Position numbers and translations under genes: made by a program. Shown piece by piece: positions 1 to 7,067 of a stretch of DNA of 12,846 bases. This DNA is from Pseudorhodobacter antarcticus. Lineage in GTDB: Bacteria > Pseudomonadota > Alphaproteobacteria > Rhodobacterales > Rhodobacteraceae. The first letter of the stretch is position 1. Each line of letters opens with the position of its first letter. The stretch is taken from assembly GCA_945861995.1 (NCBI GenBank), contig CAMAWZ010000036.1, forward strand, positions 1 to 12,846. Reading direction: 5' to 3'. The notes below the pieces were generated by a model that worked only from the letters and a program-made list of their open reading frames with translations, did not search any database and was not told the DNA's origin.

Positions 1-923
1 CTGCGTTGGGGCTGCCATCCCAATACACTGCGCGCGCGGTCTGACCCAGACACCAAGGCTGCGGCATCGCCCGCGCGGCGCGCGCCATATATTACAGGCA
101 CGGGGCGGTTGGTAACCGCGCCCGCCGCTGCAATCACCTCGCGCACGGAAAAGCCTGTTCCAGAGCCAAGGTTAAATGCACTGCTGCCGCGCCCTTCCAA
201 AAGCCAGTTCAAACCCAAAACATGTGCATCGACCAAATCGCAGACATGCACATAATCGCGCAAACAGGTGCCATCGGGCGTGGGGTAATCGGTGCCAAAC
301 ACAGTCAGCGCGGGGCGGCGGCCATCGACCGCATCCAGCATTAGCGGGATCAGATGGGTTTCAGGCCGGTGCTGTTCGCCCACCTCGCCATCTGGATCTG
401 CCCCCGCCACATTGAAATAGCGGAAGATCACGTGTTGCAGCCCAAAAGCCGCGCCAAAATTGGCTAACATTTCCTCGATAGCGCGTTTGGATGCCCCGTA
501 TGAATTGATCGGGCGCTGGGGGGTATCTTCGGTCAGTACCACGCCGTCTTGGTCGCCGTATGTGGCACAGGTGGACGAGAAGACAAAGTTCAAACAGCCC
601 GCCGCTACGGCCGCTTCCATCAGGTTCAGCGCGCCGTTGACATTCACCCGCCAGTATTTTGCAGGATCAGACATCGACTCGCCCACCAAAGACAGCGCCG
701 CAAAATGCATCACAGCCACGGGGCGGTATTGCGCAAAGGCTGCCGCAATATCGGCGGGGTTCATCAAATCGCCCTCAACGCTGGGGCCAAATTTCACCGC
801 CTCGCGCCAGCCTGTTGCAAAGTTGTCAAATGCCACAGGCACAAACCCCGCACGGCCCAAGGCCTTGCACGCATGGGCGCCAATATACCCTGCACCCCCC
901 GTCACCAAAACATGCTGCGCCAT
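1..923 (-). CDS. galE: UDP-glucose 4-epimerase, 3' end cut off by the window edge
   Basis: Interconverts UDP-glucose and UDP-galactose in the cytoplasm, supplying galactose units for exopolysaccharide, capsule or LPS. The 307 visible codons read without interruption and start MAQHVLVTGGAGYIG, which contains the Rossmann NAD-binding GGxGYIG motif at residues 9-15. Further hallmarks are HFAA near residue 92, the SSTCATYGD segment, the catalytic YxxxK (YGASK, about residues 142-146), RYFNVAGAD near 168-176, and HLIP followed by RDYVHV. This short-chain dehydrogenase/extended family is usually about 325-340 residues, so roughly the last 20-30 residues lie outside the window. The ATG is chosen because GGAGG sits just upstream (about 930-934) and the Rossmann motif follows at once. 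It lies 44 bp downstream of the RTX gene on the same strand, so co-transcription is possible. Identity is secure at family level; epimerisation of another UDP-sugar cannot be excluded. Confidence 0.95.
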   Translation of the reverse strand, partial: MAQHVLVTGGAGYIGAHACKALGRAGFVPVAFDNFATGWREAVKFGPSVEGDLMNPADIAAAFAQYRPVAVMHFAALSLVGESMSDPAKYWRVNVNGALNLMEAAVAAGCLNFVFSSTCATYGDQDGVVLTEDTPQRPINSYGASKRAIEEMLANFGAAFGLQHVIFRYFNVAGADPDGEVGEQHRPETHLIPLMLDAVDGRRPALTVFGTDYPTPDGTCLRDYVHVCDLVDAHVLGLNWLLEGRGSSAFNLGSGTGFSVREVIAAAGAVTNRPVPVIYGARRAGDAAALVSGSDRARSVLGWQPQR

Positions 924-967
924 TTTCACCCTCCGTTATCGGACATCTTGGCGCAGCGGCGGGGCAT

Positions 968-2446
968 TTAAAAGATAAAATCGGCATCCGAAAAGGCCGA
1001 GGTTGCCAGCGGCCCGCCCGCCGCCGAGGTGATAATCAACCGCTCGTCCCCAAAGGCAATCTCTGCCCCCGTCGCGGTCGATGTAATCAGCAAAGACTGG
1101 GCCGAATAGATTCGCCCCCAGCTTGACACATCCAACCGATCAACCCCGTCTTGAAAATCGGTTATGCGATCCACGCTGCCATCGCGATCAAAGATAAAAA
1201 CATCCTCGCCCGCCCCGCCCGTCAGGGTATCGGCCCCGGCCCCATCATGCAAAAAATCTGCGCCACCGCCTGCATGGATTGCATCAGCATTTGCGCTGCC
1301 AAGCAGCCGCTCATCCGCGCCTGTGCCCGTGGCAACCCCGCCACTTGCCGCAATGCGCCCGCCCAGATTGCCCAAAGCAAGATCATAGCGAAAGATTTGA
1401 TCCGCCCCGCTATCCACCAAAAATACAGCAACCTGACTGCCCATCACCTGCGCCTTTATCGCGGTGATCGCAGTCAGTCCAATTCCGCCTTCCAGCACAA
1501 AGGTATCCACATGCGATAGGCTACCATTTGGCAAAAGCTCAATTAGGGTTAGGCCAGAATCGGTGCCACCCGCCACGATGAAAAAGCGGCCCTGCGCAAC
1601 AAAGCCATCGAAAGCCGCGATATTGGCAAATCGGGTGTCGCGCGTATCTATGACATGATCTGTTTCAAAGATGACCCCCATCGCATTGATGCGCAGCACT
1701 GTGAGCGACGACGACGTCGTAGCCGCGACAACGGCAAAATCCACACCGCCGATCTGCACCACTTGCAGCATAGACGGCCCCGACATGGCCATGCCATTTT
1801 GCGCACCGTAACTGTCAATCCATTCCACCGCGCCGTCCGCGCCAATAAGGTGGGTTGAAATCCCGCTTTCCTGCGCCGACAGGGTCAAAAGCAGCAGATC
1901 TCCCCCGCGCGCGATCGTCGCGGTATCGCTGATGCCGTTCAAAAAAGTTTTCGGCGTATCGACAAGGTGTATTGGCGCAGACAGGCCGCCACTGTCAGAC
2001 AGCCGGTGCAGCGTTAGCCCCGATGACAGGCGCTGCGCCAGCGCCAGCCAATCCCCACTGGCAAATTCCAAAACCTGCGCCGCGCTTGCATCTGTAATGC
2101 TGAAACCCTGCGGCGACATCACAGTTTGCGCCCAATTCGGCGTGCCATTGGCCAACACAGTGTTCATCACCAAAGGCGCGTTAAAGGCCGACATATTGAA
2201 CAGACGCGGCAGGGTTGCAGTGGTCTGATAGGCAAAATCTGGCCCAATTTGCGCAGCAAAAACCACATCACCTTGTGGGCTGGCACCTGGCGCGGCCCCC
2301 AAATTCAGCGTGGACAACAAATTGCCATCGCGCGCCGAAAAGATCAGCCGCAGCGTGCCTTGCATTGTCACAGTGGCAAGCGAGGAAGAAATATCGCTAA
2401 AGCCAAACGAACTGGCGAGCAGCGACGATGTGTAAGTAATCTGCAT
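968..2446 (-). CDS. RTX calcium-binding protein with propeller-like N-terminal region, predicted type I secretion substrate
   Basis: The 492-residue product has no N-terminal signal peptide. Residues about 1-365 form a repetitive beta-rich region with recurring blade-like strands (for example GVDFAVVAATT and GRFFIVAGGTDSGLTLIELL), suggesting a beta-propeller; that fold is inferred. Residues about 375-415 hold a short run of RTX nonapeptides (GADERLLGS, GADFLHDGA, GADTLTGGA), which bind calcium after export. About 75 residues follow that resemble the serralysin-type C-terminal region (DRITDFQDGVDRLDVSSW), ending in DADFIF, an acidic residue plus hydrophobics as in type I export signals. The start at 2446 is preferred over an in-frame codon at 2485 because AAGGA lies 5 bases before it (2452-2456). 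No ABC exporter or membrane-fusion gene lies in the window. galE follows on the same strand. The biological role is unknown; surface or matrix attachment is a guess. Confidence 0.85.
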   Translation of the reverse strand: MQITYTSSLLASSFGFSDISSSLATVTMQGTLRLIFSARDGNLLSTLNLGAAPGASPQGDVVFAAQIGPDFAYQTTATLPRLFNMSAFNAPLVMNTVLANGTPNWAQTVMSPQGFSITDASAAQVLEFASGDWLALAQRLSSGLTLHRLSDSGGLSAPIHLVDTPKTFLNGISDTATIARGGDLLLLTLSAQESGISTHLIGADGAVEWIDSYGAQNGMAMSGPSMLQVVQIGGVDFAVVAATTSSSLTVLRINAMGVIFETDHVIDTRDTRFANIAAFDGFVAQGRFFIVAGGTDSGLTLIELLPNGSLSHVDTFVLEGGIGLTAITAIKAQVMGSQVAVFLVDSGADQIFRYDLALGNLGGRIAASGGVATGTGADERLLGSANADAIHAGGGADFLHDGAGADTLTGGAGEDVFIFDRDGSVDRITDFQDGVDRLDVSSWGRIYSAQSLLITSTATGAEIAFGDERLIITSAAGGPLATSAFSDADFIF

Positions 2447-2494
2447 CCCAATCCTTCGACAGTTGAGACAAGCCAATGCCCGCATCTAGCCAAG

Positions 2495-2512
2495 CCACGC
2501 GCTGTCGCGTGG
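2495..2512 (-). promoter_or_regulatory. GC-rich perfect hairpin in the RTX gene leader
   Basis: CCACGCG (2495-2501) and CGCGTGG (2506-2512) form a perfect 7-bp inverted repeat around the tetraloop CTGT, about 50 bases upstream of the minus-strand RTX start codon. There is no T-run on either side, so it is not a typical intrinsic terminator. It could be a 5' untranslated stem or a protein-binding site. Confidence 0.45.
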
Positions 2513-2575
2513 GGCAGCATTTGGGCGGGGCTGCGTCCTTTGCCAAAAATCCGTGAAAAATTGCCCCAAAATAAG

Positions 2576-2622
2576 GCGCAAATGCTGGCCAAATGCAGCA
2601 CAAATCAGCGGCATATTTGCGC
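2576..2622. repeat. three CAAAT repeats at 11-bp spacing closed by an inverted GCGCAAAT copy
   Basis: CAAAT begins at 2579, 2590 and 2601, exactly 11 bp apart (the first two copies extend to CAAATGC), so all three lie on the same helical face. The outermost sequence GCGCAAAT (2576-2583) is repeated in inverted orientation as ATTTGCGC (2615-2622). The placement between two divergent genes suits an operator for cooperative protein binding. This is a sequence observation; the binding protein is unknown. Confidence 0.45.
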
Positions 2623-2649
2623 GGCAGCTCGGCCCCCAAGCGGAAGAAT

Positions 2650-2664
2650 TTAAGCCGTCGTTTA
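2650..2664 (+). promoter_or_regulatory. possible CtrA-like site (TTAA-N7-TTTA)
   Basis: TTAA at 2650-2653, seven bases, then TTTA at 2661-2664 matches the known alphaproteobacterial CtrA pattern TTAA-N7-TTAA except for one base. It lies about 40-55 bases upstream of the plus-strand RTX start. Such a short motif can arise by chance, so this is only a candidate. Confidence 0.2.
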
Positions 2665-2705
2665 CCCAATCCGCGCATCCTTTGCTTGGGTAGTTGGGTA
2701 TTGGC

Positions 2706-5145
2706 ATGGGTGCAATTACGGGCAATGGTCAGGCCCAAACAGGGCTTGGCGGGGCGGCAGGGTTTGGGGAAATTCTGTTGGGCCGCAGCTATGATGGCGC
2801 ATTTGCCATTGACACCTCGGCAGTGTTTGAAAACGGCTTTGCCATTGGTGGGGCCAATTTTGCCCCATCCGCGCTTTATGTCGCGACCGATGGTTTTATC
2901 ACTTTTGGCGCGGGGCCTGCCAGCGGCTATTTGGCCGCGCCTGCCAGCCTGACCACACCCTTTGTCGCCGCCTTTATGGCAGATATCGACACCCGCCTTG
3001 ATGGCGAAGGCAGTGAAAGCGGGCCAATTTGGGTGGACATAGACGGCGCGAATGATGTGGTTACGATCACTTGGGCTGAGGTGGGGTTTTACCGGCGCAA
3101 TGCAGATCTGACCAACACATTTCAAATCCAACTGTTTGATCGCGGCGCGGGCGGCATGGATATTGTGCTGCGCTATGACAGCATTCTTTGGACAGCGGGT
3201 GATGTCGCGGCGGTTGGGCTGGCTTGGGCGGGATGCCTGCCACAACAGCCCTGCGCATGGACAACGGCGGCGCGATCACACCGCTTGCGGGGTCGGGTAA
3301 TGACGCCGCTTTGCTGGCCCTGCCCAGCAAAGTGGGCAATACGGGCCAAACGGGACTGTGGGTGTATAATGTGCCCCTGTCGGGTGATGTCGGCGGCATC
3401 GGGCCGCCCCCAAGCACCCAAGGCAGCAGCGGCAATGACAGCCTATTTGGTACAGCGGGCGCAGATACACTGCTCAGCCAAGGCGGAAACGATCTGCTCG
3501 AGGGCGCAGGCGGCGCTGATATGCTAGACGGCGGGGCGGGCAGTGATCTTGCGTCCTATGCGGGGGCGGGCAGGGGGGTTGTGGCAAATCTGGCCAATCC
3601 CGCCGCAAATACAGGGGATGCTGCGGGCGACAGCTATATCGCGATAGAAGGCATCCTTGGCAGCGCCTTTGCTGATACACTTACCGGCGATAGCGCGGCC
3701 AATATCCTACTGGGCGGCGATGGGGATGATTGGCTTATCGGGGGGCGGGGGCCGATACGCTGGTGGGCGGCGCAGGAACAGACTTCGCCGATTACAGCGC
3801 CGCCACGGCGGGGCTGATCGCCAGCCTGACCAATCCCGCCCAGAACGCTGGCTTTGCCGCGGGCGATGATCTGCGCGAGATCGAGGGCATTATCGGCAGC
3901 GCCTTTGACGATACGTTGATCGGGGCCGCAGGTGCGGATTACCTGATGGGCGGTTTGGGCAGCGATCTGCTGCGCGGCGAGGCTGGGGCAGACACGCTAG
4001 AGGGCGGCGATGGAAATGACACCCTTATCGGCGGCGCGGGGGCAGATATGCTGCGCGGCGGCGCGGGGGTAGACTGGGCCAATTACAGCCTTGGCCCCGC
4101 CCTGCGGATCGATTTGCAAACCCCCAGCCTGAACACGGGCGATGCCTTGGGCGATACATTCGACGCGGTCGAAGGAATTATCGGATCGGCCAGCGCCGAC
4201 GTTTTAGCGGGCGACGCCAGCCCTAACAGCTTTGACGGCGGGGCGGGCGATGATCTGCTACAGGGCCGCGGCTGCGATGACAGCCTTTTGGGTAATGCAG
4301 GCAATGACACGCTTATTGGCGGTGCGGGGGCCGATACGCTGATTGGCGGCGCAGGGTTTGACTTTGCCAGTTACAGCGATGCCACCAGCGCCGTCTGGCT
4401 AGACCTGCGCGATGTCGGCATTGATTTGGGCGATGCCTTGGGCGACAGCCTGATTGACATTGAGGGGCTTTTGGGCAGCAGCTTTGATGATCGCATCAGC
4501 GGGGATGGCGCGGGCAATTGGATCGAAGGCGGCGGCGGCAACGATGTGTTGGCAGGGCAATGGGGCGCCGATACCTTGCGCGGTGATGATGGCGATGACA
4601 CGCTGAATGGCGGCGCAGACCGCGACGCCCTGTTTGGTGATGCAGGGGCCGATTGGCTGATCGGCGGTGATGGGATGGACAGCCTTTATGGCGGCGGCGA
4701 CGCCGACCTTTTAGCTGGCGATGAAGGGAATGACGCGCTGTATGGCGGGGCGGGCGACGATCGCCTGATCGGGGGCGCAGGGCGGGACTTTTTATTTGGC
4801 GATAGCGGGGCCGACCAGTTTCAATTCACCTCGACCCGCGAGATGACAGCCCAGGCTAGCACCACCGACGTGATTTTTGACTTCATCTCAGGGCAAGACA
4901 AAATTGACCTATCCGCGATAGATGCCAGCCTAAAACTTGCGGGCAACAACATCTTTACCTTTGACGGCACCCGCGCACACGGCTCCTCGCCCCAAGGCGA
5001 CATTTACTACAAGCGCTTTGATTTTGCGGGAACCTCGCGCGACTATACTTTGGTGTTTATCGATGTAGATGCCAACGCCAGATCAGAGGCGGTGATTTTT
5101 CTGACTGGCCTTCACAGGCTGACGGCGGGCGATTTTATTCTATAG
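2706..5145 (+). CDS. large RTX protein: nidogen-like domain, four RTX modules, serralysin-type C-terminus; two apparent frameshifts
   Basis: As read, the gene occupies three successive frames: 2706 to about 3232, about 3226 to 3745, and about 3740 to 5145. Adding one G at each junction gives one continuous frame of 813 residues with no other stop. Residues about 10-195 resemble a nidogen-like (NIDO) domain (FGEILLGRSYDGAFAIDTSA, YVATDGFITFG, FVAAFMADIDTR, and later TGLWVYNV). About 35 RTX nonapeptide-like units follow between residues 240 and 700, and then a peptidase M10 serralysin-type C-terminal region (VIFDFISGQDKIDLSAID) ending GDFIL, typical of type I exported proteins. No protease active site is visible. 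The ATG at 2706 is favoured over TTG at 2694; a stop at 2691 excludes anything earlier, and no clear ribosome-binding site is present. Likely a secreted, calcium-folded surface or matrix protein. It may be intact in the organism (sequence error or slippage) or a true pseudogene. Confidence 0.8.
3226..3232 (+). other. apparent frameshift 1 (one base short) in the RTX gene
   Basis: The tract GGGCGGG marks where the NIDO-like coding frame (ending AVGLAWAG) is lost and the sensible continuation (MPATTALRMDNGG, then TGLWVYNV) appears in the next frame. One extra G would join the two seamlessly. Confidence 0.75.
3530..4610 (+). repeat. four tandem RTX modules of about 80-97 residues
   Basis: Modules begin near 3530, 3766, 4057 and 4345 with GGAGxD(L/F/W)AxY. 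Each has a non-RTX beta insert, a GDAxGD-type turn and the core IEG(I/L)(I/L)GS, followed by several nonapeptides. Module lengths are about 79, 97, 96 and 89 residues. This organisation is common in Rhodobacterales RTX proteins and points to internal duplication; the modules are diverged at DNA level apart from the nonapeptides. Confidence 0.8.
3740..3751 (+). other. apparent frameshift 2 (one base short) in the RTX gene
   Basis: The tract of six G, one C and five G interrupts an RTX repeat: GDDWLIGG reads in one frame and GAGADTLVGGAG in the next. One extra G restores the nonapeptide rhythm exactly. Confidence 0.8.
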
Positions 5146-5148
5146 CCC

Positions 5149-6453
5149 CTACCGCCCGACCGAGACATAGGTTTCAAAGCCAGCCTCCACCGCCTCGCCT
5201 TTCGAATAGACATTGCGCAAATCGGCCATGCGGGGGGTTTCCATTTTGCGCGCCAGTTTGCCCAGATCCATCGCGCGAAATTCGTTCCATTCGGTCAGCA
5301 ATACAACGGCCTGCGCGCCTTGGGCAGCCTGATAGGGGGTTTCACACCATTTCACACCGGGCAGCAGCGCTTCGCCTTCGTGCTGGCCTTGCGGATCACA
5401 CACCCGCACTTTGGCCCCTGCCCCCACTAAGGCGGGAACGATCGTCAGCGACGGGGCCTCGCGCATGTCATCGGTATTGGGTTTGAACGTCACCCCCAGC
5501 ACTGCGATTGTCTTGCCGTTCACCTGCCCGTCACACAGATCGACAATCTTATCCAGCATCCGCCGTTTGATTTCCTCATTCACCTTAATCACTGTTTCGG
5601 TGATTTGCATTGGCACCGCATGTTCTTGGCCGATGCGGGCTAATGCCTTGGTATCTTTTGGAAAACAACTGCCACCATAGCCTGGGCCTGCGTGCAAAAA
5701 CTTATTGCCAATGCGCCCGTCCATGCCCATGCCTTTGGCGACATCCTTAACATCAGCCCCCACCCTTTCGCACAGGGCGGCGATTTCGTTGATGAATGTG
5801 ATTTTGGCCGCCAAAAAGGCATTGGCGGCGTATTTGATCATTTCGGCGCTTTCAAGACCCGTGTAAACAACGGGAAATTCGCGCAGGAAAAGGGGGCGGT
5901 ACACATCCGCCATTATCTTTTTCGCGCGTTCCGTTTCCACCCCCACAACCACACGGTCAGGATGCATGAAGTCGTCAATTGCCGCGCCTTCGCGCAGGAA
6001 TTCAGGGTTCGACGCCACGTCCATTTGCGCGGCAGGGTTGGCCGCCATTGCCGCTTCGAATACCTTGCGGTTGGTACCAACAGGCACAGTGGATTTGGTC
6101 ACAATCACGGCATAACCCGTCAATGCGGCCCCAATTTCGGCTGCGGCGGCCATAACATAGGTCAGATCGGCATGACCATCACCGCGCCGCGTGGGCGTTC
6201 CAACGGCAATGAATACCGCATCCGCGCCCACCACAGCGCTGGCCAGATCAAGCGTAAAGTTTAGCCGACCAGCCGCTACATTTTTAGCCATCAAGACCTG
6301 CAGGCCAGGTTCGAAAATTGGCACTTGGCCCGATTGCAATTTGGCAATTTTTGCAGGGTCTTTGTCCACGCAGACAACGTCATGCCCAAAATCCGAAAAA
6401 CACACTCCAGAAACAAGGCCCACGTAACCCGTGCCAATCATTGCGATTTTCAT
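5149..6453 (-). CDS. udg: UDP-glucose 6-dehydrogenase
   Basis: Oxidises UDP-glucose twice with NAD+ to UDP-glucuronate, a precursor of acidic capsule or exopolysaccharide. The 434-residue product is full length. It has the Rossmann GTGYVG motif at residues 7-12, GTPTRRGDGHADL (86-97), KSTVPVGT (120-127), SNPEFLREGAA (148-158), KYAANAFLAAKITFINE (207-223), and GPGYGGSCFPKD with catalytic Cys263 and Asp267. The C-terminal binding domain has LGVTFKPNTDDMREAPS. The ATG at 6453 is chosen over an upstream in-frame ATG at 6525 because MKIAMIGTGYVG is the family's usual beginning and GAGGG lies about 7 bases upstream. A strong promoter and a perfect inverted repeat lie directly before it, so it is probably transcribed on its own as well as by read-through from the fibre genes. 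Its stop lies 3 bp from the stop of the convergent RTX gene, with no terminator between. Confidence 0.96.
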   Translation of the reverse strand: MKIAMIGTGYVGLVSGVCFSDFGHDVVCVDKDPAKIAKLQSGQVPIFEPGLQVLMAKNVAAGRLNFTLDLASAVVGADAVFIAVGTPTRRGDGHADLTYVMAAAAEIGAALTGYAVIVTKSTVPVGTNRKVFEAAMAANPAAQMDVASNPEFLREGAAIDDFMHPDRVVVGVETERAKKIMADVYRPLFLREFPVVYTGLESAEMIKYAANAFLAAKITFINEIAALCERVGADVKDVAKGMGMDGRIGNKFLHAGPGYGGSCFPKDTKALARIGQEHAVPMQITETVIKVNEEIKRRMLDKIVDLCDGQVNGKTIAVLGVTFKPNTDDMREAPSLTIVPALVGAGAKVRVCDPQGQHEGEALLPGVKWCETPYQAAQGAQAVVLLTEWNEFRAMDLGKLARKMETPRMADLRNVYSKGEAVEAGFETYVSVGR

Positions 6454-6484
6454 AAACTTGCCCTCAAAACCTGTGGCAAGTTTA
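6453..6484 (-). promoter_or_regulatory. perfect 10-bp inverted repeat overlapping the udg -10 box and start codon
   Basis: TAAACTTGCC (6453-6462) and GGCAAGTTTA (6475-6484) are exact inverted copies separated by 12 bases. One arm contains the -10 hexamer, the other ends at the A of the start codon. With transcription from the predicted promoter, the upstream arm would not be in the mRNA, so a DNA operator is more likely than an RNA stem. Confidence 0.6.
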
Positions 6485-6507
6485 CGCATCGCCGCTTTGA
6501 TTGTCAA
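6479..6507 (-). promoter_or_regulatory. sigma-70 type promoter of udg
   Basis: On the minus strand TTGACA (6507-6502) is followed after exactly 17 bp by TAAACT (6484-6479). The -35 is a perfect consensus and the -10 matches four of six bases. Transcription would begin near 6472, giving a leader of about 19 bases before the udg ATG. Confidence 0.65.
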
Positions 6508-6551
6508 TAAAACGGCAGCACTCATGCCCTATTTTCAGCTGTAAACCAACC

Positions 6552-7055
6552 CTACAACTCGCTGTCAGTTGGGGCAAAAATTTTCGCTTGCACAGCCACA
6601 ATCTCGTCTGGGCTCAGCCCGCCGCTGCGGGCAAGAAATGCAAGCAAATCGGTCACGATCGCCCCGTCGCGTGTGATCATTTGTGCGCCCGCCCATTGGT
6701 TTTTCAGGCTCAGGCGATCAAGCAAATCCTTCCCGTCTAGAACCACGTCAAATGTGGGCGGCCAAGCCCCCAAGGCTGCGCTGCTGGCCTCTTGCTCGGT
6801 CAAAATGCCAAGGGACATCAACGCCACGCAAAACACTTCGCGCGGCAAATACGGGGCCATCGGCGGGGCCAGATCAAGGGGGCCATGATCTGTCCATCGC
6901 CATTGATCTTGCGGCGCATCGGGCACATCGACCAGCCGCCAAGACGCGCCCGTTGGCACGGCCAATGCAGCCAAGGCTTGCAAATCGCCGTCAAAGTCGG
7001 GGGCGGGTCTGACCAAAGCCACTGCGCCACGCCCCACGGGATAAACCAAATTCAT
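6552..7055 (-). CDS. hypothetical protein coupled to the DUF2793 fibre gene
   Basis: A soluble 167-residue protein of unrecognised family, without signal peptide or membrane segment. The N-terminal part (MNLVYPVGRGAVALVRPA) reads as a short beta-rich segment, and a PPMAPYLPREVFCVALMSLGI stretch lies mid-protein. The C-terminal half is helical, with GAQMITRDGAIVTDLLAFLA and LSPDEIVAVQAKIFAP. The ATG at 7055 is chosen over a TTG one codon upstream; GGAGG at 7062-7066 is well placed, in the 12-base gap after the fibre stop codon, so translation of the two genes is probably coupled. That pairing suggests a chaperone, adaptor or second subunit of the fibre; this is inference. The pattern of a DUF2793 protein followed by a small partner resembles, from memory, the two-gene head-spike loci associated with Rhodobacterales gene transfer agents, but I could not verify homology. 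Confidence 0.8.
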   Translation of the reverse strand: MNLVYPVGRGAVALVRPAPDFDGDLQALAALAVPTGASWRLVDVPDAPQDQWRWTDHGPLDLAPPMAPYLPREVFCVALMSLGILTEQEASSAALGAWPPTFDVVLDGKDLLDRLSLKNQWAGAQMITRDGAIVTDLLAFLARSGGLSPDEIVAVQAKIFAPTDSEL

Positions 7056-7067
7056 CAAAGACCTCCT

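Larger units (their letters stand above)
2447..2705. promoter_or_regulatory. divergent intergenic region between the two RTX genes
   Basis: This roughly 260 bp spacer must hold the 5' control regions of both divergently transcribed RTX genes. I see no convincing -35/-10 pair on either strand. It does contain a perfect GC-rich hairpin, a set of evenly spaced CAAAT repeats closed by an inverted copy, and a near-match to a CtrA-type site, listed separately. No open frame in it looks like a real gene. Confidence 0.6.

Noticed and set aside
460..978. Plus-strand open frames opposite galE
   Set aside because: Shadows of galE; the minus-strand frame carries all epimerase motifs.
2397..3245. Minus-strand open frame of 282 codons across the RTX intergenic region
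   Set aside because: It overlaps the start of the minus-strand RTX gene in another frame and runs antisense into the NIDO-like coding region; composition is unlike a real protein.
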